A stretch of 64,000 nt of DNA from Gallionella sp. (GCA_030700315.1 JAUYJO010000096.1:51201-115200); one strand, 5' to 3'. Positions 35,952 to 44,414 are shown, counted from the stretch's first letter. Notes: a model not told the origin generated them from the sequence alone. Program-made: numbers and translations.

Positions 35952-36022
35952 GTAGGGGCGCGATTCATCGCGCCCTGATTCATTCGTATATCCCAAAAGG
36001 GCGCGATGAATCGCTCCCCTAC
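35952..36022. repeat. 25-bp inverted repeat at the DUF484 stop
   Basis: 35952-35976 (GTAGGGGCGCGATTCATCGC...) and 35998-36022 are reverse complements except one base. The outer end of the right arm supplies the TAG stop codon of the DUF484 gene. It occupies most of the gap to xerC. Confidence 0.85.
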
Positions 36023-36645
36023 GATATGAGATGCGGGTGCAGTGCGGCACTTGCCGCTTCGGCGATGCGCTGCAGAAATACCGTGCCCATCTCCGGGTAA
36101 AAGCGCTGCTTGTCTTCGCTGGCCAGTACCAGCAGACCGATGGTTTCGCTGCCCGCGTGCAGCGGCAGATAGGCGAACGAATGCAACTGCGCAGCTTGCT
36201 CACCGAACCAGTCGGTGGTGTCGTGCGCGGCGTGATGCAGGCACACCGGATGCGCCTGGGTGTCGGCGAACGCCAGCACTTCCGCGCTGGGCGGAGCGCC
36301 CTGCCACAGGCGCAATGCCGCGTGCGGCACCGCAAAGATTTCGCGCAGCAGATGCGGGATCATTTCTTGCAAGGTGGCCAGGTCGCGTGAAGCGAACAGC
36401 GCGACGACGAACTCATGCACTTTGTGCTGCAGCGCGTCGTTTTCCTTGGCGAATTCGATCAGTTCGTGCAGCTTCCTTTCCAGTTCCTTGTTCTTCTCGC
36501 GCAGCGCCAACAGTTGCCGCTCGCCCAGCGAAATGGTGCGCCCGCCGTGCGGGTGCGGCAGACTGATCTGCGCCAGCAGGTCGGCATAGCCTTCGAAAAA
36601 TTGCGGGTTGCTCTGCAAATATTGTGCGACGTCTTCTGCTCTCAT
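36019..36645 (-). CDS. DUF484 family protein (GAF-like)
   Basis: 208 residues. The N-terminus MRAEDVAQYLQSNPQFFEGY and a coiled coil (LREKNKELERKLHELIEFAKEN) lead into a GAF-like domain (SFAYLPLHAGSETIGLLVLASEDKQRF). This is the conserved gene found between dapF and xerC in many proteobacteria; its biochemical role is not established. A ligand-binding or regulatory function is inferred from the GAF-like fold. The stop codon belongs to an inverted repeat, and the start is nine bases after the dapF stop. Confidence 0.9.
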   Translation of the reverse strand: MRAEDVAQYLQSNPQFFEGYADLLAQISLPHPHGGRTISLGERQLLALREKNKELERKLHELIEFAKENDALQHKVHEFVVALFASRDLATLQEMIPHLLREIFAVPHAALRLWQGAPPSAEVLAFADTQAHPVCLHHAAHDTTDWFGEQAAQLHSFAYLPLHAGSETIGLLVLASEDKQRFYPEMGTVFLQRIAEAASAALHPHLIS

Positions 36646-36654
36646 CGTGACTCC

Positions 36655-37485
36655 CTATAAATTTATTTCACCTTCGAATACCGTGATGGCCGGCCCGGTC
36701 AGCAGCACCGGCGCGCCATCGCCGCCCCAGGCGATAGTCAGCAGCCCGCCGCGCGTGGCGACGCTCACCGGGCTGTCCAGCAGGCGGCGGCGGATGCCCG
36801 CCACCGCCGCCGCGCAGGCGCCGGTTCCGCACGACAGCGTTTCGCCCGCGCCGCGCTCGTACACGCGCAGACGGATATGGCGGCGATCCATGATCTGCAT
36901 GAAGCCGGCATTGACACGCTTGGGAAAGCGCGGGTGATGCTCGATGAGCGGCCCCAGTTTTGCCACCGGCGCCCGCTCGACATCCTCTACCACTTGCACC
37001 GCGTGCGGATTACCCATCGACAGCACGCTGATTTGCAGCGTTTCATTTGCCACATCCAGCGGCACGCTTACCGCGCCACTGTCGCCGTCGAACGGAATGA
37101 GCGCCGCATCGAAAATCGGCGCGCCCATATCCACCGTGACGCGCCCGTCATCCTCAAGACGCGGTCTAATCAGGCCGCCCATGGTTTCCACCACGATCTC
37201 GCGTTTGTGCGTGAGTTTCTGGTCATACACAAAACGCACGAAGCAGCGCGCGCCGTTGCCGCATTGCTCGACCTCGCCGCCGTCCGCGTTGAAGATGCGG
37301 TAACGGAAATCTGCGTCGGTGCGCCGCGCCTTTTCCACCAGCAATATCTGGTCGCAGCCCACGCCAAAATGGCGGTCGGCGAGCAGGCGCAATTGCTCGG
37401 GCGACAGCTCTATCTTCTGGCGTACCCCGTCCAGCACCACAAAATCGTTGCCGGCGCCGTGCATTTTTGTGAATTTCAGGTTCAT
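36655..37485 (-). CDS. dapF: Diaminopimelate epimerase
   Basis: 276 residues. Both catalytic cysteines are visible in their motifs: [14 protein letters not shown] and [14 protein letters not shown]. The N-terminus [16 protein letters not shown] is standard. It converts L,L- to meso-diaminopimelate for lysine and peptidoglycan. The ATG overlaps the tag stop codon (ATGA), and DUF484 follows nine bases after its end, so tag-dapF-DUF484-xerC-rlmI form one minus-strand unit. Confidence 0.96.
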   Translation of the reverse strand: MNLKFTKMHGAGNDFVVLDGVRQKIELSPEQLRLLADRHFGVGCDQILLVEKARRTDADFRYRIFNADGGEVEQCGNGARCFVRFVYDQKLTHKREIVVETMGGLIRPRLEDDGRVTVDMGAPIFDAALIPFDGDSGAVSVPLDVANETLQISVLSMGNPHAVQVVEDVERAPVAKLGPLIEHHPRFPKRVNAGFMQIMDRRHIRLRVYERGAGETLSCGTGACAAAVAGIRRRLLDSPVSVATRGGLLTIAWGGDGAPVLLTGPAITVFEGEINL

Positions 37486-38051
37486 GTTTGCAATTCTTTA
37501 TATCGGAAGCAATCGGTCGTGTGGTCGTTGACCATGCCGGTCGCCTGCATCAGGGCGTAGCAGATCGTCGTGCCGGCAAACTTGAAGCCGCGCCGCTTCA
37601 GCTCGCGGCTCATTGCGTCCGACTGCGGCGAACTGGCCGGCACGTCGGCCAGGCTGCGCCATGCATTCTGCCTGGGCTTGCCGTCGACGAACTGCCAGAT
37701 GAACGCGTCGAAACTGCCCGACGCTTCCTGCACCTCCAGGAATTTTTGCGCGTTGACAACGGCTGCTTCCAGTTTTAAACGGTTGCGCACGATACCCGCA
37801 TCCTGCAGCAGCGATTCTATTTTATTCGCGTCATAGCGGGCAATGCGCGCCGCGTCGAAATTATCGAAGGCGGCGCGGTAATTTTCGCGCTTGCGCAAAA
37901 TGGTGATCCAGCTCAGTCCCGCCTGCGCACCTTCCAGAATCAGAAATTCGAACAGGCGGCGGTCATCGTGCAGTGGCACACCCCATTCGCAGTCGTGATA
38001 AGTTTGGTAGAGCGCATCACCGCCCGCCCAAGCGCAACGCGGCTTGATCAT
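37482..38051 (-). CDS. tag: DNA-3-methyladenine glycosylase I
   Basis: About 189 residues from ATG 38051. The typical N-terminus is [22 protein letters not shown]; the zinc ligands (C in PRCAW, H in YHDCEWG, and a C-terminal H and C in [11 protein letters not shown]) are present. [20 protein letters not shown] is the helix-hairpin-helix region. It excises 3-methyladenine from alkylated DNA. The frame runs 20 codons upstream into the CoA-binding gene region without a family match. Confidence 0.94.
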   Translation of the reverse strand: MIKPRCAWAGGDALYQTYHDCEWGVPLHDDRRLFEFLILEGAQAGLSWITILRKRENYRAAFDNFDAARIARYDANKIESLLQDAGIVRNRLKLEAAVVNAQKFLEVQEASGSFDAFIWQFVDGKPRQNAWRSLADVPASSPQSDAMSRELKRRGFKFAGTTICYALMQATGMVNDHTTDCFRYKELQT

Positions 38052-38091
38052 GATGCCCCGCCCGTGCCGGTTGCCATCATGTCGGTTGCTA

Positions 38092-38517
38092 TCATGCTGG
38101 GCGCGCACCAAGTTTTGATGCGTCGCGCCACATGCAGCGATCCATCACCACCGTGATGCCCGCTTCCCTGGCATGCTGCGCGGCGGCCTCGTGAACTACG
38201 CCCTCCTGTAGCCACAGTTTTTTGATACCAAGCCTGATGCAGCTCTCCACGATAGCGGGCACATGCTCCGCCGCGCGGAACACGTCCACGATATCCGGCA
38301 ATGCGGGCAGGCTTTCCAGATCCGGAAACGCTTTTTCGCCCAGCACCGCATCAATCATCGGCCGCACCGGAATGATGCGATAACCCAAATCCCGCAATCC
38401 GCTCGCCACGCGAAAGCTGGGGCGCGACGGTTCGGGCGACAGTCCCACCATCGCAACGTTGCGCACGTTTTGCAACAGTTCGAGAATTTGCTCCGGTTCG
38501 GGATTGCTGAAAGTCAT
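38092..38517 (-). CDS. CoA-binding domain protein (YccU-like)
   Basis: 141 residues forming a single Rossmann-like CoA_binding_2 domain: VAMVGLSPEPSRPSFRVASG at the nucleotide loop, YRIIPVRPMIDAVLGEKAFP and KKLWLQEGVVHEAAAQHARE. Family members bind CoA and resemble the N-terminal part of succinyl-CoA synthetase alpha; the cellular role is not known. It is 41 bases upstream of tag on the same strand and is divergent from tRNA-Arg. Confidence 0.9.
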   Translation of the reverse strand: MTFSNPEPEQILELLQNVRNVAMVGLSPEPSRPSFRVASGLRDLGYRIIPVRPMIDAVLGEKAFPDLESLPALPDIVDVFRAAEHVPAIVESCIRLGIKKLWLQEGVVHEAAAQHAREAGITVVMDRCMWRDASKLGARPA

Positions 38518-38580
38518 GGCGTGCTTGGGATTGTTGTCATTGCAGGCGGCACGATAGCATTTTTCCGGCGCACTGTGGCG

Positions 38581-38609
38581 TGGACGATACGGCCAAAAAC
38601 CGTTATGCT
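38581..38609 (+). promoter_or_regulatory. Probable sigma-70 promoter of tRNA-Arg
   Basis: TGGACG (4 of 6 to TTGACA) and TATGCT (4 of 6 to TATAAT) are 17 bases apart. A GC-rich discriminator (GCGCGCC) follows, as in stringently controlled stable-RNA promoters. The tRNA starts 17 bases after the -10 box. Confidence 0.5.
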
Positions 38610-38626
38610 GCGCGCCTTCACAGAAT

Positions 38627-38703
38627 GCGCTCGTAGCTCAGCTGGATAGAGTATTGGTTTCCGAAGCCAAGGGTCGTGGGTTCGACTCCCGCCGAGCGCA
38701 CCA
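38627..38703 (+). tRNA. tRNA-Arg (anticodon CCG)
   Basis: 77 bases including an encoded CCA. Acceptor GCGCTCG pairs with CGAGCGC; the D arm is GCTC...GAGT; the anticodon arm is TTGGT-TTCCGAA-GCCAA with anticodon CCG, reading CGG codons; the T arm is CGTGGGTTCGACTCCCGCC. Its 3' 45 bases are repeated at 40905-40949, marking an integration site. Confidence 0.97.
38659..38703 (+). repeat. attL: 3' part of tRNA-Arg
   Basis: 45 bases from TTCCGAAGCC to GCGCACCA, identical to 40905-40949. They are the left junction of the integrated element; the tRNA is kept whole on this side. Confidence 0.9.
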
Positions 38704-38716
38704 CATAAACAATAAG

Positions 38717-39713
38717 TTAGCCAGAAAGCCTTTTGCCTTGCTTATCACCTGTAGTAAAAAACGTACCACTTTCCGGTACGATTTCAGGCAAAACTGCTGG
38801 CCTGCGATCAACCCATTGCGCAAGATGCTCATTGGATAGGTGCGCATACCTCTGCACCATATCCGAACCTGACCATCCACCCAACTCCTGCAATACGTGC
38901 TGCGGAGTGCCTTCTTGAATGTGCCAGCTTGCCCAAGTGTGTCTGAGGTCATGCCAGCGAAAATTCTCGATGCCTACCCGCTTTAACGCTTTGCCATGCC
39001 TTGGTGTTCACCTGATGCACAGGATTACCCCTGAAGCTGAACACATTGGCCTGATGCTTGCCGATCTGTTTGCGCAGCACTGCAACCGCTACGCTCGACA
39101 GTGGAACGGGAATCGCTTTTCTAGCCTTGGCTTGGTCTGGATGTATCCATGCCATTCTGCGGGCTAAATCCACCTGCGACCATTGCAAACCAGTGACATT
39201 GGAACGACGCAAACCTGTTTCCAGGCTGAAGCGCACCATGTCAGCCAGATGCGACGGTAATTCGGCAATCAGCCTGTCGGCCTCATTCCGCGTTAACCAG
39301 CGCACCCGCTTGGTTGGTTCCGGCAACATCCTGATCGACGGAACACGATCCAGCCATTCCCATTCATTGCAGGCTTTCATAAGTACTGCACGAACAATTT
39401 CCAACACACGATTAGCTGTGGAGTTTTCCACCCCTTCGGCTTTTTTGGCAGTCAGAATCTTGTCCAGCAAATCCCGCTTGATTGCCTGCAACTCGACACC
39501 GTTCAGATATTGATCCAGCCAGCGTAACCGCGAAATGTCGCTAGCCTGTGACACCTTATGCTGTGTCTCACGGATATGCCACGGCTCGCCATGAATGAGG
39601 TGATGCCGCCCAAGCCATGCACGAACATAAGCGGTCAGGATTATGGCCTGCCCAGCGGAAACTAATATCCCAGACGGAAAGATCATCGACGAGCAATGGC
39701 ATTTTTTCTCCAA
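38717..39713 (-). pseudogene. Tyrosine integrase, frameshifted
   Basis: The frame from 39713 covers the core-binding domain (SDISRLRWLDQYLNGVELQA) and the first catalytic residues (SLETGLRRSNVTGLQW, with R; QAKARKAIPVPLS). Near 38980-38990 the frame shifts. In the next frame the rest of the family sequence continues: VGIENFRWHDLRHTWASWHI, QELGGWSGSDMVQRYAHLS with the catalytic Tyr, ending KRLSG at 38717. Joined, it would be a phage-type integrase of about 330 residues. The 3' end faces the attL site 14 bases away. A single indel explains it; a sequencing error cannot be excluded. Confidence 0.85.
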
Positions 39714-39799
39714 GAAGGTTCGTTTAAGGGGCGGCTATACCGGAGCTGGCTGAATACTATACACTTGCGCGCAAATTAAAAAACAAAGGGAGAAACAGC

Positions 39800-40804
39800 A
39801 TGACGCTTAACGAGTTGCTGACAAAAGCAAACGCCCAGCTTTCACTTTCAGTATTCGACACGAAAAGTATTGCAGCCATCGAAGCAGCACTTACCGAGAA
39901 GAATGGTAAACACTATCTGAAGTGCCTTGCTCGCGGGAAAGATATACAAGCCAAGCCAGAAGAAATTGTGCGTCAGCTTTGGCTGCACCGGCTGATTCAT
40001 CACTATGGCTATCCGGTTTCGCGCCTTACCGTTGAGTATCCCATTACCTTCGGGCGCGATAGCTCTAAGCGTGCCGACGTTGTGGTGATGGATGCTGACC
40101 GTCCTACAGTGCCTTTTCTCATCGTCGAAGTAAAGCAGCCCACCGCAAAGGGTGGGAAGGAACAATTGCGCTCTTACACTCACGCCACGGGTGCGCCGCT
40201 GGCCTTGTGGAGTGACGGGCTGCAAGCCGTTATCTGGCATCGAAAAAATCCCAACTACTTTGTCGAAATCCCCGATCTTCCTACTGCCGGTCAAACCATT
40301 GACGACATCGCTGGTCAGCCTTGGACGGTGCAAACCCTGATCGACGAGGAAAAAAAACGTGAAGCCAGGGGCGAGAAGGCGCGGAACCTGCGCCAGTTGA
40401 TCGAGGACATGGAAAACGAAGTGCTCGCCAACGCGGGTGTGGACGTATTTGAGGAAGTTTTCAAGCTCATTTTCACCAAACTCTACGATGAACTGGCCTG
40501 CTATCGGGGTCGTTACAAATACCTGCGCTTCCGCAACACCAACACCGCCGCGCAGCTCAAGGCCAACATTCAAAGCCTGTTCGACGATGCCAAGCAAGAA
40601 TGGGAAGGCGTTTTCGCCGATGACGAAAAGATCAAGCTTTCCGCCGACCACCTGCCACAACAGCGACGCGCTTGTGATGATGCTGACACAGACCGGGCAA
40701 AGCCAGGCTGCATATTGTTTGATTGGCACAACAGCGATGCTATTGTGCAAAACAAAGTCACAGACTTGCTGCGCAAGACTGTAGTCAAAACCGTACCACT
40801 TTGA
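39800..40804 (+). CDS. Type I restriction HsdR-N / methylase-like protein, probably truncated
   Basis: 334 residues, with an AAAGGGAG ribosome site. The N-terminal nuclease-like HsdR_N domain shows EEIVRQLWLHRLIHHYGYP, KRADVVVMDAD and FLIVEVKQPTA (the D...E-x-K core). A linker helix follows (EEKKREARGEKARNLRQLIE), then VFEEVFKLIFTKLYDEL. Similar proteins continue into an N6-adenine methylase; here the family pattern stops near residue 295 (KIKLSADHL) and the last 40 residues look unrelated. It is the only cargo of the tRNA-Arg element. On its own it is unlikely to be a full restriction system. Confidence 0.75.
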   Translation: MTLNELLTKANAQLSLSVFDTKSIAAIEAALTEKNGKHYLKCLARGKDIQAKPEEIVRQLWLHRLIHHYGYPVSRLTVEYPITFGRDSSKRADVVVMDADRPTVPFLIVEVKQPTAKGGKEQLRSYTHATGAPLALWSDGLQAVIWHRKNPNYFVEIPDLPTAGQTIDDIAGQPWTVQTLIDEEKKREARGEKARNLRQLIEDMENEVLANAGVDVFEEVFKLIFTKLYDELACYRGRYKYLRFRNTNTAAQLKANIQSLFDDAKQEWEGVFADDEKIKLSADHLPQQRRACDDADTDRAKPGCILFDWHNSDAIVQNKVTDLLRKTVVKTVPL

Positions 40805-40904
40805 AACTTTGATGGGCTTCCTCTAGCTGTTTGAGACTATTTATGAGTGTGGCGAACACTGGTAAGGTATTGATAAATAATGATACACCTTATGATTGAT
40901 ACTC

Positions 40905-40949
40905 TTCCGAAGCCAAGGGTCGTGGGTTCGACTCCCGCCGAGCGCACCA
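40905..40949 (+). repeat. attR: copy of the tRNA-Arg 3' end
   Basis: Exact 45-bp direct repeat of 38659-38703. It marks the right end of the element; the downstream hairpin at 40984 was probably the tRNA's own terminator before insertion. Confidence 0.9.
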
Positions 40950-40983
40950 GAAGGTAGTTTTTAGCATACCTGAAACGCCCTCC

Positions 40984-41020
40984 AAACCCGCATGTTTAAA
41001 CGCATAGCGGGTTTTTCTTT
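40984..41020 (+). terminator. Rho-independent terminator, original end of tRNA-Arg transcript
   Basis: AAACCCGC (40984-40991) pairs with GCGGGTTT (41007-41014), followed by TTTCTTT. It lies 35 bases after attR, a fitting distance for the tRNA before the element inserted. Confidence 0.8.
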
Positions 41021-41097
41021 GCCTAGATATACCCCACTATACCCGTAGTATCCTGCAATAAATTGGGGTATATTTTGAGGTATATCCTAACGGTCAT

Positions 41098-41425
41098 TGC
41101 AGTTGCAGCCACCCCTGATGATGAAAGAAACTGCGGGGTGGAAGGTGGCAGGTTGAGGTCGCGCAATTTTTTGGCGGTTTGACCCCGAAACCTAACGTGA
41201 CCAGCCGAACTGACTCGTACCCCGGATTGCTTCCATAGAGAGCGCACGTTAATGGACATGCCCTGGACTTACAGACACCCCCGATGATGAAAGAAAATTG
41301 GAACGCGGCGCGCGGTTGCCAGAGGTCATTCATTTTTTTGGGAGCTTTGACTCCGCACGTTAATGTGACCCAAGCACACCACTCGCACCCCATATTGTTG
41401 CCTTTGAGCACGCACGGTAAACAGG
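41098..41425. repeat. Two diverged tandem units of about 160-170 bp
   Basis: Unit 1 (about 41098-41256) and unit 2 (about 41271-41425) share the order of blocks: CCTGATGATGAAAGAAA or CCGATGATGAAAGAAAA, then TTTTTTTGG, a GTTTGACCCCG or CTTTGACTCCG block, a conserved ACTCGTACCCC or ACTCGCACCCC, and GCGCACGTTAATGG or GCACGCACGGTAA at the end. No coding sequence is convincing. The family is unknown to me. Confidence 0.6.
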
Positions 41426-41719
41426 CCACTTATCTTCGTAGATTCGTAGGCATTTTGGTTTGCTTGGCAATGAAGTTGCGCGCCGCCGCCATCATCTGCT
41501 GCACTGAAGCAAATTCTCTTTTAAATCGCCATGTTCGCGGGGAGGGGGAGGGTTTGTCCTTCAGTGCATTTCTTTCACGGTAAATATTCCGGCTTTGTTC
41601 GCGATGGTGTTCCACCACCCACGAATGTGAAAATCTCCCCGAGCGGCATCATCGGCCACTGGCTCACGCAGCCTTCTCCGCTGGCATCACCCGCAGCACT
41701 TCCGCACAGACAACCGGAA
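41426..41719. other. Intergenic stretch without a recognised gene
   Basis: Open frames here are short and show no family motif. The sequence is in the decayed region between the tRNA-Arg element and the VapBC-like pair. Confidence 0.6.
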
Positions 41720-42103
41720 TCATGCAGCGAACGGATCAATGACCACCAAACCAGCGATGCGTTTGAAGTCTCCGGTGTTGCACGTCATCAGAGGCAGGTT
41801 CTCAGCCAGCGCACTGGCGGCGATGATGGCATCGGGTAGCTTGATCGTGATGGTAGAACGGATGTCGATAACCAGCGCGACGATGGCGGAAGTGAGGGTG
41901 ATTTCCATCAGTTGGGCCAGCAGTGCTTCGGTTTCGCGCCGACTGTCCGCCGTGTGGCCGTTCCAGCCCAACAATTCCATGCGGGTGACCACCGAATAGC
42001 GCGCTTGGTTGGCAATGGCGTCGTCTATGCGTGACAAAATCGGCGCTTGGGCATTGCCACTGAGCGCATGAATCAGGACATTGGTGTCAATCAGGCAGTG
42101 CAT
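41720..42103 (-). CDS. PIN-domain toxin (VapC-like)
   Basis: 127 residues. The PIN acidic residues are visible: LIDTNVLIHALSG (D), the central RMELLGWNG (E), and KLPDAIIAASALAENLPLMT (D) with TCNTGDFKRI (D). VapC toxins are ribonucleases that cut tRNA or rRNA. Its ATG meets the stop of the upstream antitoxin gene, as usual in such pairs. A second pair of the same kind is at 57994-58610. Confidence 0.9.
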   Translation of the reverse strand: MHCLIDTNVLIHALSGNAQAPILSRIDDAIANQARYSVVTRMELLGWNGHTADSRRETEALLAQLMEITLTSAIVALVIDIRSTITIKLPDAIIAASALAENLPLMTCNTGDFKRIAGLVVIDPFAA

Positions 42104-42366
42104 CAGCTACGGCTTTCCCAACCACGACCATCCCATTCGGCGCGCATGTCGGCTGCCATCTGACCTATTTGTGCCTCCCCCGTTTTTGGCCAGGCACCTC
42201 GCGCTGACGCGAGAGCCGCCAAGACGCGCTTTTTGCGTTGATCTTCATCCTGCGCTTCGGTGACATTGCTTCTTGTCGCGATGAATTCAACAAAGTCATA
42301 CACCTCGGCCTGCTTTTCCTGCGGCAAAGTTTGTAGCCGCTGATGAATCAATTCGGCGTAGCCCAT
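42103..42366 (-). CDS. DUF2281-type antitoxin of the PIN toxin
   Basis: 87 residues. The N-terminus ELIHQRLQTLPQEKQAEVYD-FVEFIA is the DUF2281 helical motif found in antitoxins beside PIN toxins, and the tail (WPKTGEAQIGQMAADMRAEWDGRGWESR) would wrap the toxin. It likely autoregulates the pair. It has an AGGAG site upstream (GAGGAGAAAAAT before the ATG). The downstream toxin start touches its stop. Confidence 0.88.
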   Translation of the reverse strand: MGYAELIHQRLQTLPQEKQAEVYDFVEFIATRSNVTEAQDEDQRKKRVLAALASARGAWPKTGEAQIGQMAADMRAEWDGRGWESRS

Positions 42367-42377
42367 ATTTTTCTCCT

Positions 42378-42484
42378 CTAATCAACAGCGTTCAGATTGG
42401 CATTAGACAACGCCGACCGCAATTCTTCAACCTCTTCGACAATCTCCGCCTCAATTGCCGCCAGTTCGTCCAGCAGTTCACGCG
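42378..42484 (-). pseudogene. Remnant resembling the C-terminus of an N6-adenine methylase (HsdM)
   Basis: Reading the minus strand gives RDPRELLDELAAIEAEIVEE followed by VEELRSALSN and a stop at 42378. This acidic helical tail is typical of HsdM-type methylases, but only about 35 codons remain, with no start. It could be the lost end of the truncated HsdR/methylase protein in the nearby element; that link is inference. Confidence 0.45.
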
Positions 42485-42532
42485 GGTCGCGATGCGCGAC
42501 GGCGGTCTGACCTCATCATCCAGCGTCAAGTA

Positions 42533-42691
42533 TCATCGGCGCGTGTGGCCATCCATCTGGCGCACCAATGTGGTTTTGCCAGCCTGCCTTGGCCCGCTCA
42601 ACAAAACGACCGGTGTATCCGCCAGCGCATCCAGCACTCGCGGCTGGATGTTTCTGGGAAAAATAGCTGGATTTATATCGGCATCAGGCAC
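42533..42691 (-). pseudogene. AAA ATPase fragment (DUF4143-type family N-terminus)
   Basis: A 52-codon frame from GTG 42691: PRVLDALADTPVVLLSGPRQ then AGKTTLVRQM. It includes a full Walker A (GPRQAGKTT) and the lead-in typical of ATPases with a DUF4143 C-terminus. It ends at TGA after DGHTRR, and a further piece (YLTLDDE) is visible just past the stop; the rest of the ~400-residue protein is absent. A dead gene. Confidence 0.7.
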
Positions 42692-42830
42692 GGTAATAGG
42701 CTCTGTCTAATTGGGAAAATAGTATAGTTTATTTGGGATTCAAGGCGCTTTTACTGTATTCGCGCACGCTGCCCGGCCTTGATCGCGGCAAGGCAGCGGA
42801 TGGCAGCTCCCGACTCGATTTATAAGCAGA

Positions 42831-42956
42831 TTCGTAACTATTCAGGTCGAAGCAGTACCCCCTTTGCAAAATGGGGGAAGCGAAGCGCTCGGCGCGCGGG
42901 GGCGGTTGGGCATTGGTATCTGGCAGGGAGTTTTTTTCGACCTGAGTAGTTACGAA
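42831..42956. repeat. R5 repeat with 21-bp inverted ends
   Basis: Left end 42831-42851 and right end 42936-42956 are reverse complements with one mismatch (core GTAACTACTCAGGTCGAA). The centre has CCCCCTTTGCAAAATGGGGG. A loose extra end (GTAACTACTCAGGTG) follows at 42966. Related ends are at 45068, 45248, 57926 and 10299. Confidence 0.8.
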
Positions 42957-43274
42957 TTTTGAAAAGTAACTACTCAGGTGCTACGATACAATCAGCAATT
43001 TCGCTTTTAGTCAGTCAGCCAGAGATGGGCATGCCACTTTACCAGCGCCCGGATTTATCGCTCCGAGCGCACCCTATCGAGATGTTGTCGCCAACAAGGC
43101 CATGCGGAAATTGCCGCCGTGGCAGCGGTTAATCTGGCTTGCGCCGCCATTCCAGAGAAGCGCCAAAAATCCCTGTGAACCGATTGAAGCGGTATTTGTC
43201 TGTAACGAAATTCTAAAACTTGCTACCCGTTGCGCCGTCGGGCGTCTCCGGTTGCCTTATTCGGGAGATTCTTA
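42957..43274. other. Intergenic stretch upstream of COX15
   Basis: No gene is recognisable. The only signals are an R5 half-end at its left edge and the GGGAG ribosome site of the COX15 gene (43263-43267). Confidence 0.6.
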
Positions 43275-44351
43275 ATGCTGGTCCAGCTTGCCATTATCGG
43301 ATTGATTGTTGCCATGCTGCCGTTGTCGGTCGTCTGGGTATCCGACGACCCGGACAAATACCGCAAGCTGGTCTGGGTCACCCTGTTCCTGACTTTTGAT
43401 CTGATCATGTTCGGCGCTTTCACGCGGCTGACCGATTCCGGCCTCGGCTGCCCGGACTGGCCGGGCTGTTACGGGCAGGCTGACCCGGTGCGGGCGCATG
43501 CGGACATCAGCGCCGCCGAAGCCGCGATGCCGACCGGCCCGGTGACGGTCATAAAAGCTTGGATCGAAATGATCCACCGCTACCTGGCGATGGCTATCGG
43601 CGTGCTGATTATCGCACTGCTGGTGAGCGCCTGGCGCAAGTGGTGGAAATCGGGGCGCAAGGAAACCCGGTTCGCGCCGGTGTTTGTCACTATGCTGCTG
43701 GCTTTCATCTGCCTGCAAGGCGCTTTCGGCGCCTGGACGGTCACGATGAAACTGCAACCCATCATCGTCACGATTCATTTGTTGCTGGGCATGGGGCTGC
43801 TCGGATTGCTGGCCTGGCTCGGTGCGCGCCAGACCGATCACCCGCCGGTAATGCGGGCCGCAGCGGCGCTGCGCCTGCCCGCAATGTTGGCTCTCGCGTT
43901 GCTGACCATCCAGATCGCGCTCGGTGGCTGGGTCAGCAGCAATTATGCGGCCTTGGCCTGCCAGGACTTCCCGCTATGCCAGGGCATGTTGTTGCCGCCG
44001 ATGGATTTTCAACACGGATTTGCGCTGTGGCGCGACCTGGGCATGACCGTCGGCGGCGAATATCTGCCCTTCGCGGCCTTGACCGCGATTCACTGGGTGC
44101 ACCGCATTTTTGCTTTTGCGGTCATCGCGCTGGTCGCCTGGGTTGCGCTCAAAGCGCTCAAAATGGACGGCTTGCGCAAGACGGCGCGCTGGCTGGCAAT
44201 CCTGATCGCTTTTCAGTTCGCGACCGGCGTGTTCACGGTTTTCCTGGATTTCCCGCTGGCGCTGGCAGTGATCCACAACGGCGGCGCGGCGCTTCTCGTG
44301 CTGCTGCTGACCATGCTGAACTACAAAATCCGGCTCGCCGGAAAGGCATAA
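43275..44351 (+). CDS. ctaA: COX15/CtaA haem A synthase
   Basis: 358 residues from ATG 43275, seven bases after GGGAG; the frame opens at 43230 without support. Eight membrane helices can be traced. The haem-ligand histidines lie in MIHRYLAMAIG, VTIHLLLGMG, IHWVHRIFAFA and VIHNGGAALL, and two Cys pairs are present (GLGCPDWPGCYG; LACQDFPLCQG). It oxidises haem O to haem A for aa3-type oxidases. No ctaB, cox or other oxidase gene is next to it in this window, which is unusual since it is commonly in the cox cluster. Confidence 0.93.
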   Translation: MLVQLAIIGLIVAMLPLSVVWVSDDPDKYRKLVWVTLFLTFDLIMFGAFTRLTDSGLGCPDWPGCYGQADPVRAHADISAAEAAMPTGPVTVIKAWIEMIHRYLAMAIGVLIIALLVSAWRKWWKSGRKETRFAPVFVTMLLAFICLQGAFGAWTVTMKLQPIIVTIHLLLGMGLLGLLAWLGARQTDHPPVMRAAAALRLPAMLALALLTIQIALGGWVSSNYAALACQDFPLCQGMLLPPMDFQHGFALWRDLGMTVGGEYLPFAALTAIHWVHRIFAFAVIALVAWVALKALKMDGLRKTARWLAILIAFQFATGVFTVFLDFPLALAVIHNGGAALLVLLLTMLNYKIRLAGKA

Positions 44352-44414
44352 CGCTGAGGGAGACTTGCGGCCCGCATGCGTACCTGTTGCTTGAATGGGT
44401 ATGGCATTAGCCGC

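Larger units (their letters stand above)
38704..40949. mobile_element. Small integrated element in tRNA-Arg(CCG)
   Basis: A 2.2-kb segment between the tRNA and an exact 45-bp copy of its 3' end. It carries an integrase gene reading towards the tRNA and an HsdR-like gene reading away, and nothing else recognisable. The integrase is frameshifted and the restriction gene seems truncated, so this is probably a decayed or reduced integrative element. Excision would need an integrase supplied in trans. Confidence 0.85.

Noticed and set aside
41023-41429. Minus-strand open frames over the tandem repeat
   Set aside because: Similarity between them is explained by the duplicated DNA units; frames are not preserved consistently and no start signal is seen.
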